NCBI RefSeq assembly: GCF_003703395.1
Contig: NZ_RDQN01000005.1
Coordinates: 1-64,000 of the forward strand
Direction: 5' to 3'
DNA length: 64,000 nucleotides
DNA from: Pseudoxanthomonas spadix
Lineage (GTDB): Bacteria > Pseudomonadota > Gammaproteobacteria > Xanthomonadales > Xanthomonadaceae
Shown: positions 1-8,177 of the stretch, one piece after another
Layout: every line of letters starts with the position of its first letter
Position numbering within the stretch: the first letter of the stretch is position 1
Notes under the pieces: model-generated
The model's database searches: none
The model's input: the letters and a program-made list of their open reading frames with translations, nothing else
What the model was told of the DNA's origin: nothing
Translations under genes and position numbers: made by a program

Positions 1-40
1 CCCCGGCCCTCTCCCCCGCGAGCGGGGGAGAGGGCCGGGG
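1..40. repeat. Long GC-rich palindrome
   Basis: Inverted repeat with 19-bp arms and a 2-nt loop, beginning CCCCGGCCCTCTCCCCCG and pairing to its mirror image up to base 40. It resembles the abundant palindromic repeats of Xanthomonadaceae. The window starts here, so its left context is unknown. There is no coding signal. It could act as a transcript-end hairpin for an upstream gene. Confidence 0.75.
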
Positions 41-162
41 TGAGGGGGCACCGAAGCCGACCCAAGCGAGGCTGCGGGGACGTTTTCGAAGCTGGAGCCG
101 CTGGCCGCGTTTTCGTCAGCCGCTTGCGTGAACAGCAAAGCCCCCCTCATCCGCCTTCGGCA

Positions 163-294
163 CCTTCTCCCCCGCTTGCGGGGGAGAAGGGGAGCAACAA
201 GCCCGCCTTCGCTCCTTCTCCCCCCGCGCGCGGGGGGAGAAGGAATCGACAGCCCGGCTGTCCGCGCCTTCTCCACGCGCAGGTGGGGAGAAGG
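163..294. repeat. Three consecutive CCTTCTCCCC palindromes
   Basis: Three palindromes of one family follow each other: 163-190 (13-bp arms, TT loop), 214-243 (a perfect 30-bp palindrome) and 267-294 (imperfect). Each starts CCTTCTCC and ends GGAGAAGG, and they are separated by about 23 bp of non-repetitive DNA. With the 1-40 element they fill most of the gene-free stretch before the first gene. The spacing suggests repeated insertion or local amplification of a REP-like unit. Confidence 0.75.
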
Positions 295-442
295 GGCTTG
301 GGAACCACCGCCCCATCCGCCCCGCCCAGGCCCGGGTCATTCATGCCCCGTATGCGAGAATCCGCCACCAAGCCCCGTCGCGGGGCCCCGTGCCGACATG
401 CCGCGCACATCCCGGCAGCCGCCTTCGAAACAGGAATCCCCG

Positions 443-1276
443 ATGCGCCGTTTCCTGCCCTTCTTCCTGCTGGCCGGCCTGAGCCTGGGGGCCTGCGCCC
501 AGCAGCCGCAGAACGCCGCCGCCCGGCCCGCGCCGGCCAGGCCTGCCGCCGCGCCCACCGCGCCCGCTGCCGTCGCCAGCAACGATCCGGCCGATGCCAA
601 GGTGCGCGCCGCGCTCAGGCAGCTCAATCCGCAAGTCGAGGTGGACTACATCGGCAAGGCGCCGCTGCCGGGCTTCCGCGAGGTCATCGCCGCCGGCCAG
701 CTGGTGTACGTCAGCGAGGACGGCAAGTACCTGCTGCAGGGCAGCCTGGTCGATATCGGCCAGCGCAAGGACCTGATGCAGGGCAGCCCGGCGCTGGCCG
801 GGTACCGCCAGAATCTGCTCAAGTCGGTCAAGGACAGCGACAAGATCGTGTTTGCCCCGGCCAACCCCAGGTACACCGTCAATGTCTTCACCGACATCCA
901 GTGCGGCTACTGCCGCAAGCTGCACAGCCAGATCGCCGACTACAACAAGCTGGGCATTGCGGTGGAATACCTGGCCTGGCCGCGCATGGGCCTGGGCAGC
1001 CAGGACCACAAGGACATGATCTCGGTCTGGTGCGCCGCCGACCGCAAGAAGGCCTTGACCGAGGCCAAGCAGAGTGGCCGGGTTGCCGCGCGCGACTGCA
1101 CCAACCCGGTGAACATGGAATACGACATCGGCCAGCGCCTGGGCATCAGCGGGACCCCGGCGGTGTTCGCTCCGGACGGCAGCCAGATCGGCGGTTACCT
1201 GCCGCCGGCCGAGATGCGCGCGGCCCTGGACAAGCTGGCCGCGGCCGGTGCCGGCAAGCCGTCGGGCATGCCCTGA
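443..1276 (+). CDS. DsbC-like thiol:disulfide isomerase lipoprotein
   Basis: A 277-aa periplasmic thioredoxin-fold protein, predicted to reshuffle or reduce disulfides in exported proteins. The start is the ATG at 443 after AGGAA; longer open frames upstream run through palindromic repeats. Residues 1-18 form a lipoprotein signal ending L-G-A-C18, then a Pro/Ala-rich linker to about residue 45. The DsbC/DsbG-type N-terminal dimerisation part follows, then the thioredoxin part with active site C154-G-Y-C157, a second cysteine pair C197/C219 as in DsbC, and the cis-proline motif GTPAVF. Lipid anchoring differs from soluble E. coli DsbC. Neighbouring secretion genes make exported disulfide-bonded substrates plausible. 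The family call is firm; isomerase versus reductase is inferred. Confidence 0.88.
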   Translation: MRRFLPFFLLAGLSLGACAQQPQNAAARPAPARPAAAPTAPAAVASNDPADAKVRAALRQLNPQVEVDYIGKAPLPGFREVIAAGQLVYVSEDGKYLLQGSLVDIGQRKDLMQGSPALAGYRQNLLKSVKDSDKIVFAPANPRYTVNVFTDIQCGYCRKLHSQIADYNKLGIAVEYLAWPRMGLGSQDHKDMISVWCAADRKKALTEAKQSGRVAARDCTNPVNMEYDIGQRLGISGTPAVFAPDGSQIGGYLPPAEMRAALDKLAAAGAGKPSGMP

Positions 1277-1333
1277 CCGGCTTTTGCCCCTGCAGCCGCC
1301 CGCATCGCGAAGCCGGCCCAGCGCCGGCTTCGC

Positions 1334-1339
1334 TACAAT
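1334..1339 (+). promoter_or_regulatory. Possible -10 box for purL (TACAAT)
   Basis: TACAAT lies 44 nt before the purL ATG. No convincing -35 box is visible at the right distance, so this is only a -10-like hexamer. The same hexamer precedes glyA and secA in this window. Confidence 0.35.
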
Positions 1340-1382
1340 CGCCGGCCCCGTTCCCACGGCATCCTCGCCACGGTTCCCGGAC

Positions 1383-4300
1383 ATGATCGTCCTCGAAGGC
1401 CAGCCGGCCTTGTCGCAGTTCCGCCGCGCGCGGCTTGAATCCCGTCTGAAGTCCCTCGCACCGATGGTGCGCATCGTGGACACCTGGCAGGTCTTCTTCA
1501 TCGATCCACGGGGCGATGCCGCCCCGGACCTGGACGCGCTGCGGCGCATCCTCCAGGCCGAAGGCGCGCCGTCGGCGCCGGCCGATGGCGCGGTTTCGCG
1601 CTTTGTGGTGCCGCGCCTGGGCACCCGTTCGCCCTGGTCGAGCAAGGCCACCGAACTGGTCCGCGGCGCCGGCCTGGCCATCGCCCGGGTCGAGCACGGC
1701 ACGCGCATCGACCTGGCCGGGCTGCCGGCCGATGCCGGTGCCCAGGCTGCGCTTGCCAAGCTGCTGTACGACCCGATGACCCAGTCGCTGCTGGACTCCA
1801 GCCAGGCGGCCCAGGCGCTGTTCAGCGCGCCGGCGCGCGGCCAGCTGCAGCGGGTGGCGCTGGCCGAGCTGGAAAGCGCCAACACCCGCCTGGGGCTGGC
1901 CCTGGCCCAGGACGAGATCGACTACCTGCGCAGCCGCTATGCCGAACTGGGCCGCGACCCGTCGGATGTGGAACTGATGATGTTCGCGCAGGCCAATTCC
2001 GAGCACTGCCGGCACAAGATCTTCAACGCCAGCTGGACCCTGGATGGCCGCGAGCAGGAGCGCTCGCTGTTCCAGATGATCAAGCACACCCACCAGCAGA
2101 CCCCGCAGCACACGCTGAGCGCTTATAGCGACAACGCCGCGGTGGTGGCAGGGCCGCTGGCCTGCCGCTATCGCCCGGACCCGGCCAGCGGCCAGTACCG
2201 CAGCGAGCCTGCGGTCGCGTCGGCCTTCGCCATCAAGGTGGAAACCCACAACCATCCGACCGCGATCGCGCCGTTCCCCGGCGCGGCCACCGGCGCCGGC
2301 GGCGAGATCCGCGACGAAGGCGCCACCGGCCGCGGCGGCAAGCCCAAGGCCGGCCTGACCGGCTTCTCCGTCTCGCACCTGCGCATCCCGACCCTGCCGC
2401 AGCCCTGGGAAGCCCCGCGCGTGCTGAACCCGCGCATGGCCCCGGCCCTGGACATCATGCTGGACGGCCCGCTGGGCAGCGCCGCGTTCAACAACGAGTT
2501 CGGCCGGCCCAACCTGCTGGGCTATTTCCGCAGCTTCGAGCTGGCCCAAGGCCACGCGCCCGATGGAAGCGTGCTGACCCGCGCCTACGACAAGCCGATC
2601 ATGCTGGCCGGTGGGCTGGGCGCGATCGACCGCAATCAGGTCCAGAAGAAGACCCTGCAGCCGGGCGATGCGGTGATCGTGCTCGGTGGCCCGGCGATGC
2701 TGATCGGGCTGGGCGGCGGCGCGGCCAGTTCGGTGGCCTCCGGCGACAGTGCCGAGGACCTGGATTTTGCCAGCGTCCAGCGCGCCAACCCGGAGATGGA
2801 GCGGCGCTGCCAGGAGGTCATCGACCGCTGCGTGGCGCTGGGCGCGGACAACCCGATCCGCTGGTTCCATGACGTCGGTGCCGGTGGCCTGTCCAACGCC
2901 ATTCCCGAACTGCTGCACGACTCGGGCGTGGGCGGGGTGATCGACCTGGACCGGGTGCCCAGCGACGACCCCTCGCTCTCGCCGCTGCAGTTGTGGTGCA
3001 ACGAATCGCAGGAGCGCTACGTGCTGGGCGTGCCGCAGGCGCGCCTGGCTGAATTTGCCGAGCTGTGCGCGCGCGAGCGCTGCCCGTTCGCCGCAGTCGG
3101 CGTGGTCACCGCCGAGGAGCGGCTGGTGGTGGGGTATGGCGTGCTGGGTGAGGCCGGGACTCGGGATCTGGGAGCCGGGACCCGGGACCTGGGAGCCGGG
3201 ACCCGGGAAAAGCAAGAGTCCGCCGATTCTGGGGGGTCGGTCGGTCCTTTGTCTGTCGTGGCCTCTGCTTTTCCGGGTCCCGGGTCCGGCGAGCTGCCCA
3301 TCGACCTGCCCATGGACGTGCTGTTCGGCAAGGCGCCCAGGATGCACCGGGACACCGCGCATCCGGCCGCGCCGCGCTGGCCCGAGCTGAAGACCGCCGC
3401 GCTGGACCTGCACCAGGCCGGCCTGCGCGTGCTGGCCCATCCGGCGGTGGCATCGAAAAGCTTCCTGGTCACCATCGGCGATCGCAGCGTCGGTGGCCTG
3501 ACCGCGCGCGAGCAGATGGTCGGCCCCTGGCAGCTGCCATTGGCTGACTGCGCGATCACCCTGGCCGGGTTCGAGACCTTCGCTGGCGAGGCGATGTCCA
3601 TCGGCGAACGCACGCCGCTGGCGCTGCTCGATGCCGCCGCCTCGGCGCGCATGGCCGTGGGCGAGGCGATCACCAACCTGTGCGCCGCGCCGGTGCCATC
3701 GCTGGACCGCGTCAAGCTTTCCGCCAACTGGATGGCCGCGGCCAACCACCCTGGCGAGGACGCGCTGCTGTTCGATGCGGTCCGCGCAGTGGCCATGGAC
3801 CTGTGCCCGCAGCTGGAGCTGAGCATCCCGGTGGGCAAGGACTCGCTGTCGATGCAGGCGGCGTGGGGCGAGGAGGCCGGGACTCGGGACGTTGAAGCCG
3901 GGACCCGGGACCCGGGACCCGGGACCCGGGAAGAGCAAGCGCAAGCGCAAGAGCCCGTCGGCTCCGGATCGTCGGTCGCTCCCGTGTCTGCCGTTGCCTC
4001 TGCTTCTCCGGGTCCCGGGTCCCGGGTCCCGAGTCCCGGCACCCGGCAAGCGCAAGAGTTCGCCAGTCCCGATTCGTCGGTCGCTCCCGTGTCTGCCGTT
4101 GCCTCTGCTTCTCCGGGTCCCGGGTCCCGGGTCCCGGGTCCCGGCACCCGGCAAGCGCAAGAGTTCGCCAGTCCCGAGGGCTCAGTCGGTCCTTTGTCTG
4201 CCGTTGCCTCTGCTTCTCCGGGTCCCGGGTCCCGGGTCCCGGGTCCCGGCTTCAACGTCCCGAGTCCCGGCTTCAACGTCCCGGGTCCCGGCTTCAAAAG

Positions 4301-5816
4301 CGTCTCCCCCGTTTCCCTGGTGATCACCGCGTTCGCCCCGGTCGATGACGCGCGCACCCAGCTGACCCCGCTGCTCTCGCGCGAGCCGGACACCGAGCTG
4401 TGGCTGATCGGCCTAGGGGGCGGCAAGCAGCGCCTGGGCGGTTCGGTCCTGGCCCAGGTCCATGCCGGCGGCGAAGCGCTGCCGGCCTTCGGCGGCGACG
4501 CGCCCGACCTGGACGATCCGCAGCTGCTGCGCAATTTCTTCGAACTCATGCGCGATGCGCGTGCCTTCGGCCTGCTGCTGGCCTACCACGACCGCAGCGA
4601 CGGCGGCGCCTTTGCCACGCTGTGCGAGATGGCCTTCGCCGCGCACCTGGGCCTGGACATCGCGCTCGATGCCTGGGGCGATGACGCCTTCCGCGCGCTG
4701 TTCAACGAGGAGCTCGGCGCGGTCGTGCAGATCGCCTCGGAAGACCGCGCCGCCTTCGCCGACCTGGTCGAGCGCCATGCCCTGACGCAATGCGCCCAGC
4801 GCATCGCCAGGACCAGCACCGCGCCGATGGTGCGCGTCACCCGGCAGGGCCACACCCTGGCCGAATGGCGCTGGGAACAGCTGTTCGATGCCTGGTGGTC
4901 GGTGACCCATGCCATGCAGCGCCTGCGCGACAACCCGGAAAGTGCCGACGACGAACGCCACACCGCGCGCACCTTCGCCGAGCCTGGCCTGCGGCCCAGG
5001 CTGACCTTCGACCCGGCCGAGGACGTGGCCGCGCCGTTCATCGCCACCGGCGCCCGGCCGAAGGTGGCGATCCTGCGCGAGCAGGGCGTCAACGGCCAGA
5101 TCGAGATGGCCCACGCGTTCGAACGGGCCGGCTTCGATGCCTTCGACGTGCACATGAGCGACCTGGTCCAAGGCCGCATCACCCTGGACCGGTTCACCGG
5201 CCTGGTCGCCTGCGGCGGCTTCAGCTACGGCGACGTGCTCGGCGCAGGTCGCGGCTGGGCCACCTCGATCCTGGAGCGCAGCGCGCTGCGCGCGCAGTTC
5301 GCCGCGTTCTTCGCCCGCACCGACACCTTCAGCCTGGGCGTGTGCAACGGCTGCCAGATGCTGAGCCAGCTCAAGGACATCATCCCCGGCGCCGAATCCT
5401 GGCCGCGCTTCCTGCGCAATCGCAGCGAGCAGTTCGAAGCGCGCACCAGCCTGCTGGAAGTGGTCCAATCGCCCTCGGTGTTCTTGCGCGGCATGGCCGG
5501 CTCGCGCATTCCGGTCGCCGTTGCCCATGGCGAAGGCCGCGCGCAATTCGATTCACCGGTGGACCAGGCCGCCGCCCGCGTCGCGCTGCGTTTCGTCGAT
5601 GGCGATGGCCAGCCGGCCTTGCGCTATCCGGCCAATCCAAACGGCTCGCCCGAGGGCATCACCGGCCTGACCAGCAGTGATGGCCGGGTCACCATCCTGA
5701 TGCCGCACCCAGAGCGCAGCGCGCGCACCATCAACCTGAGCTGGTCGCCGCAAGGCTGGCCCGAGGACTCGCCGTGGCTGCGCATGTTCCGCAACGCAAG
5801 GGTGTGGTGCGGCTGA
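1383..5816 (+). CDS. purL: Phosphoribosylformylglycinamidine synthase, with two repeat-encoded inserts
   Basis: Single-chain FGAM synthase: glutamine amidotransferase fused to the ATP-dependent synthase, fourth step of purine synthesis, cytosolic. The start at 1383 gives the family N-terminus ([14 protein letters not shown]). Visible motifs are [22 protein letters not shown] and, in the C-terminal glutaminase, nucleophile C1321 in GVCNGCQ with H1442/E1444 in MPHPERS. The protein has 1477 residues against about 1295 in E. coli. The excess is two in-frame inserts of Gly/Pro/Arg-rich heptapeptide repeats, residues about 591-636 and 832-970, encoded by heptamer-armed inverted elements. The sequence resumes the family pattern directly after each ([23 protein letters not shown]), so the enzyme is probably functional with disordered loops. 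Confidence 0.97.
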   Translation: MIVLEGQPALSQFRRARLESRLKSLAPMVRIVDTWQVFFIDPRGDAAPDLDALRRILQAEGAPSAPADGAVSRFVVPRLGTRSPWSSKATELVRGAGLAIARVEHGTRIDLAGLPADAGAQAALAKLLYDPMTQSLLDSSQAAQALFSAPARGQLQRVALAELESANTRLGLALAQDEIDYLRSRYAELGRDPSDVELMMFAQANSEHCRHKIFNASWTLDGREQERSLFQMIKHTHQQTPQHTLSAYSDNAAVVAGPLACRYRPDPASGQYRSEPAVASAFAIKVETHNHPTAIAPFPGAATGAGGEIRDEGATGRGGKPKAGLTGFSVSHLRIPTLPQPWEAPRVLNPRMAPALDIMLDGPLGSAAFNNEFGRPNLLGYFRSFELAQGHAPDGSVLTRAYDKPIMLAGGLGAIDRNQVQKKTLQPGDAVIVLGGPAMLIGLGGGAASSVASGDSAEDLDFASVQRANPEMERRCQEVIDRCVALGADNPIRWFHDVGAGGLSNAIPELLHDSGVGGVIDLDRVPSDDPSLSPLQLWCNESQERYVLGVPQARLAEFAELCARERCPFAAVGVVTAEERLVVGYGVLGEAGTRDLGAGTRDLGAGTREKQESADSGGSVGPLSVVASAFPGPGSGELPIDLPMDVLFGKAPRMHRDTAHPAAPRWPELKTAALDLHQAGLRVLAHPAVASKSFLVTIGDRSVGGLTAREQMVGPWQLPLADCAITLAGFETFAGEAMSIGERTPLALLDAAASARMAVGEAITNLCAAPVPSLDRVKLSANWMAAANHPGEDALLFDAVRAVAMDLCPQLELSIPVGKDSLSMQAAWGEEAGTRDVEAGTRDPGPGTREEQAQAQEPVGSGSSVAPVSAVASASPGPGSRVPSPGTRQAQEFASPDSSVAPVSAVASASPGPGSRVPGPGTRQAQEFASPEGSVGPLSAVASASPGPGSRVPGPGFNVPSPGFNVPGPGFKSVSPVSLVITAFAPVDDARTQLTPLLSREPDTELWLIGLGGGKQRLGGSVLAQVHAGGEALPAFGGDAPDLDDPQLLRNFFELMRDARAFGLLLAYHDRSDGGAFATLCEMAFAAHLGLDIALDAWGDDAFRALFNEELGAVVQIASEDRAAFADLVERHALTQCAQRIARTSTAPMVRVTRQGHTLAEWRWEQLFDAWWSVTHAMQRLRDNPESADDERHTARTFAEPGLRPRLTFDPAEDVAAPFIATGARPKVAILREQGVNGQIEMAHAFERAGFDAFDVHMSDLVQGRITLDRFTGLVACGGFSYGDVLGAGRGWATSILERSALRAQFAAFFARTDTFSLGVCNGCQMLSQLKDIIPGAESWPRFLRNRSEQFEARTSLLEVVQSPSVFLRGMAGSRIPVAVAHGEGRAQFDSPVDQAAARVALRFVDGDGQPALRYPANPNGSPEGITGLTSSDGRVTILMPHPERSARTINLSWSPQGWPEDSPWLRMFRNARVWCG
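3153..3290. repeat. Heptamer-armed inverted element A (in purL)
   Basis: 138 bp (46 codons) inside purL. The left arm starts GCCGGGAC and holds eight in-phase heptamers (GCCGGGA, CTCGGGA, TCTGGGA, GCCGGGA, CCCGGGA, CCTGGGA, GCCGGGA, CCCGGGA). A core beginning AAAAGCAAGAG follows, mirrored by CTCTGCTTTTC, then a short right arm of GGGTCCC units ending TCCGGC. It encodes GTRDLGA-type repeats and then PGPGSG. The length is a multiple of three, so the frame is kept. Confidence 0.9.
3876..4292. repeat. Heptamer-armed inverted element B (in purL), with a 105-bp triplication
   Basis: 417 bp (139 codons). The left arm has eight heptamers; the right arm mirrors it even in irregular units. Reading outward, both arms have TCCCGGG repeats, then TCCCGGC, TTCAACG, TCCCGAG, TCCCGGC. 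The core is repeated with an exact 105-bp period (GTCTGCCG at 3986, 4091, 4196), giving a 35-residue protein repeat ([14 protein letters not shown]...). The right arm carries an extra 21-bp triad. Element ends are GCCGGGAC and GTCCCGGC. Confidence 0.92.
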
Positions 5817-5975
5817 TTCGACCGGACAGATCCGCAAGCCGGCGATGAGGCGGCGCGGTTCATCGCCCCGGCCCCTGCGCCACCGGCATGGGTGCCGGCT
5901 GTCTGCGCCTGGAGCGTTCCGCGGCGCCGCAGTCCGGCTGCTAAAGTGCCGGCACATGCCGACTTGGGTTTCCAC

Positions 5976-7709
5976 GTGAACGCGGTGTCCTCATCGATCG
6001 ATCGTCCGGCGCCGGAGCGCGCCGACGAACGCGTGGTCGCGGCCCTGCTGGCCAAGGGCCGGCTCAAGGACGTGGATCTGGTGCGCGCCCGGCGGCTGCA
6101 GGAGGAAACCGGCGGCAGCGTGCTGGCCCTGCTGCTGCGCCTTGGGCTGGTGTCCGAACGCGACCATGCCGAGACCAGCGCCGAGGTGCTGGGGCTGACC
6201 CTGCTGGCGGCCAGGCAGTTGCCCGACGTTGCCCCGGAACTGCCCGAGGACGTGGCGCTGTCGTTGCGCTTCCTCAAGCAGTTCCATGTCTGCCCACTGG
6301 GCGATGCCGACGGTGCGCTGAACCTGTGGGTCGCCGATCCCTGCGATGGCTATGCGGTCGATGCGGTGCGCATGGCGATCGGCCGCCCGGTGCGGGCGAT
6401 GGTCGGGCTGCGCTCGGAAATCGACGACACCATCGAGCGCTGGCATGGACAGGGCCGCAGTGCGATGGGCGCGATCGTGGAGAACGCCGACGGTGACAGC
6501 AGCGGTGACCTGGACGATGTCGAACACCTGCGCGACCTGGCCTCCGAAGCACCGGTGATCCGGCTGGTCAACCTGGTGATCCAGCGCGCGGTGGAACTGC
6601 GCGCCTCGGACATCCACATCGAGCCGTTCGAAAGCCGCCTGAAGGTACGTTATCGGGTCGACGGCGTGCTGGAGGAAGGCGAAAGCCCGCCGGCCAACCT
6701 CACCGCCGCGGTGATCAGCCGCGTCAAGATCATGGCCCGGCTGAACATCGCCGAGCGGCGGCTGCCGCAGGACGGGCGCATCCAGCTGCGGGTGCAGGGC
6801 AAGGAGCTGGACCTGCGCGTGAGCACGGTGCCCACCGCCCATGGCGAGAGCGTGGTGATGCGCCTGCTGGACCGCGAGACGGTGGTGTTCGACTTCCAGC
6901 GGCTGGGCTTCACCGATGAGTTCCTGCCGCAGTTCCTGCACGTGCTGCAGCAGCCGCACGGCATCCTGCTGGTGACCGGGCCGACCGGCTCGGGCAAGAC
7001 CACCACGCTGTACACCGCGCTGAGCCAGCTCAACACGTCCGACGTCAAGATCATCACCGTCGAGGATCCGGTCGAATACCAGATCGAAGGGCTCAACCAG
7101 ATCCATGTGAAGCCGCAGATCGGCCTGGATTTTGCCAGCGCGCTGCGCAGCATCGTGCGCCAGGATCCGGACATCATCATGATCGGCGAAATGCGCGACC
7201 TGGAGACCGCGCGCATCGCCATCCAGTCCGCGCTCACCGGCCACCTGGTGCTGTCCACGCTGCATACCAACAACGCCGCCGGCGGCATCACCCGGCTGCT
7301 GGACATGGGCGTGGAGGACTACCTGCTGACCTCCACCATCAACGGCATCCTGGCCCAGCGCCTGGTGCGTCGGCTGGAGCCCACCCACGCCGAACGCTAT
7401 CCGGCCACGCCGGAGGAAATCGCCAGGTTCGAGCTGCGCCGGTTCCAGCCCGAAGGCCAGATCACGCTGTATCGCCCGCGCGCTTCGGCGCTGGCCCCGA
7501 CCGGCTACCTGGGCCGCACCACCATCACCGAGTTCCTGGTGATGGACGATCAGCTGCGCCGGGCGATCATGCGCCACGCCGGCATGGGCCAGATCGAGGC
7601 GCTGGCCCGCAAGGCCGGCATGCGCACCATGTACGAGGACGGCATCGCCAAGGCCCTGGCCGGCATGACCACCATCGAGGAAGTGCTGCGGGTGACGGAG
7701 GATGGGTGA
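5976..7709 (+). CDS. gspE: Type II secretion ATPase GspE (XpsE)
   Basis: Cytoplasmic hexameric ATPase that drives pseudopilus assembly. The predicted start is GTG 5976 (577 aa), since the family N-terminus begins close to there; the upstream Shine-Dalgarno is weak, and GTG 5985 is possible. The N-terminal regulatory domain (to about residue 150) precedes the RecA-like domain with Walker A GPTGSGKTT at 335-343, Asp box (ITVEDPVEY), Walker B (DPDIIMIGEMRD) and His box (LVLSTLHTNNA). The Cys4 zinc-binding loop usual in GspE is absent: the segment between RLVRRL and GYLGR has no cysteine. First gene of the secretion operon, separated from gspF by a 388-bp cassette. Function is certain from motifs and context. 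Confidence 0.95.
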   Translation: MNAVSSSIDRPAPERADERVVAALLAKGRLKDVDLVRARRLQEETGGSVLALLLRLGLVSERDHAETSAEVLGLTLLAARQLPDVAPELPEDVALSLRFLKQFHVCPLGDADGALNLWVADPCDGYAVDAVRMAIGRPVRAMVGLRSEIDDTIERWHGQGRSAMGAIVENADGDSSGDLDDVEHLRDLASEAPVIRLVNLVIQRAVELRASDIHIEPFESRLKVRYRVDGVLEEGESPPANLTAAVISRVKIMARLNIAERRLPQDGRIQLRVQGKELDLRVSTVPTAHGESVVMRLLDRETVVFDFQRLGFTDEFLPQFLHVLQQPHGILLVTGPTGSGKTTTLYTALSQLNTSDVKIITVEDPVEYQIEGLNQIHVKPQIGLDFASALRSIVRQDPDIIMIGEMRDLETARIAIQSALTGHLVLSTLHTNNAAGGITRLLDMGVEDYLLTSTINGILAQRLVRRLEPTHAERYPATPEEIARFELRRFQPEGQITLYRPRASALAPTGYLGRTTITEFLVMDDQLRRAIMRHAGMGQIEALARKAGMRTMYEDGIAKALAGMTTIEEVLRVTEDG

Positions 7710-7748
7710 GCGGGTCCTGATCATCCCGGCGCACGCGATGCCCGGAAT

Positions 7749-7784
7749 CGTCATTCCCGCGAACGCGGGAATCCATGGACGTTC
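7749..7784. repeat. Left inverted repeat of the cassette
   Basis: 36 bp starting CGTCATTCCCGCGAAC and ending ATCCATGGACGTTC. The 8-bp stem TTCCCGCG / CGCGGGAA is its core. It lies 11 nt before the nuclease ATG and could influence its translation. Confidence 0.85.
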
Positions 7785-7795
7785 AAGGAAGAGCG

Positions 7796-8134
7796 ATGGC
7801 CAAACAGCCCTGTGTCTATCTGCTGGCCAGCAATCGCAATGGCACGCTCTATGTGGGCGTGACAAGCAACCTGGTCGGCCGCACTTGGCAGCACCGGGCA
7901 CATGCCGTCCAGGGGTTCACCGAGCGCCACGATATTACGCGGCTTGTCTGGTACCAGATGCACGACACGATGGAATCGGCGATTGTTCGGGAGAAGCGGA
8001 TCAAGAAATGGCGACGCGCCTGGAAGCTTCAACTGATCGACGTTTTCAATCCTTCCTGGCGGGATTTATGGCCGGATATCGTTGGAGAGGTGCCAAAGGC
8101 GAACGTCCATGGATTCCCGCATTCGCGGGAATGA
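7796..8134 (+). CDS. Single-domain GIY-YIG endonuclease
   Basis: A small (112 aa) stand-alone GIY-YIG nuclease of the UvrC/YhbQ-like group, predicted to cut DNA on one strand at a time. The start is ATG 7796, after AAGGAAG; an upstream ATG at 7775 lies in the left repeat and lacks a Shine-Dalgarno. Motifs: VYLL (GIY position, about residue 7), YVGVT (YIG), Arg and His in LVGRTWQHR, catalytic Glu in ESAIVREKRIKKW, and the conserved Asn in FNPSWRDLW. All catalytic positions look intact. The C-terminal HGFPHSRE is encoded by the flanking repeat. Insertion into the secretion operon suggests a selfish or repeat-maintaining role; a DNA repair role is possible. The family call is secure, the function unknown. 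Confidence 0.88.
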   Translation: MAKQPCVYLLASNRNGTLYVGVTSNLVGRTWQHRAHAVQGFTERHDITRLVWYQMHDTMESAIVREKRIKKWRRAWKLQLIDVFNPSWRDLWPDIVGEVPKANVHGFPHSRE

Positions 8135-8136
8135 CG
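8101..8136. repeat. Right inverted repeat of the cassette, followed by a T-run
   Basis: Inverted copy of 7749-7784 with one difference, in the loop. It supplies the TGA stop (8132-8134) of the nuclease gene. The hairpin is followed by TTTTTT at 8144-8149, 8 nt past the repeat, so the transcript could terminate partially just before gspF (ATG 8178). Confidence 0.8.
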
Positions 8137-8177
8137 GGTCGATTTTTTGCCAGACCCCGTCTGCCCAGGTCTCGCTG

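Larger units (their letters stand above)
7749..8136 (+). mobile_element. GIY-YIG nuclease cassette bounded by 36-bp inverted repeats
   Basis: A 388-bp unit between gspE and gspF. Its ends, 7749-7784 and 8101-8136, are inverted copies matching at 35 of 36 bases, and each contains the palindrome TTCCCGCGAAYGCGGGAA. A single gene lies between, and its stop codon and last eight residues are inside the right repeat. The architecture matches REP palindromes with a RAYT transposase, but the enzyme here is a GIY-YIG nuclease. Mobility is inferred. No clear target duplication is visible. A decayed similar palindrome may lie just outside, around 7721-7746. Confidence 0.65.

Noticed and set aside
128-442. 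Longer form of the DsbC-like protein starting upstream
   Set aside because: The extension translates palindromic repeats; the lipoprotein signal begins at ATG 443.
1146-4160. Very long open frame (about 1000 codons) on the minus strand across purL
   Set aside because: It is an antisense shadow of purL caused by high GC; no family motifs, and it runs through repeat arms that are open in all frames.
3876-4292. CRISPR-like array
   Set aside because: The repeats are contiguous heptamers and 105-bp tandem units without unique spacers, and they lie in a coding frame.
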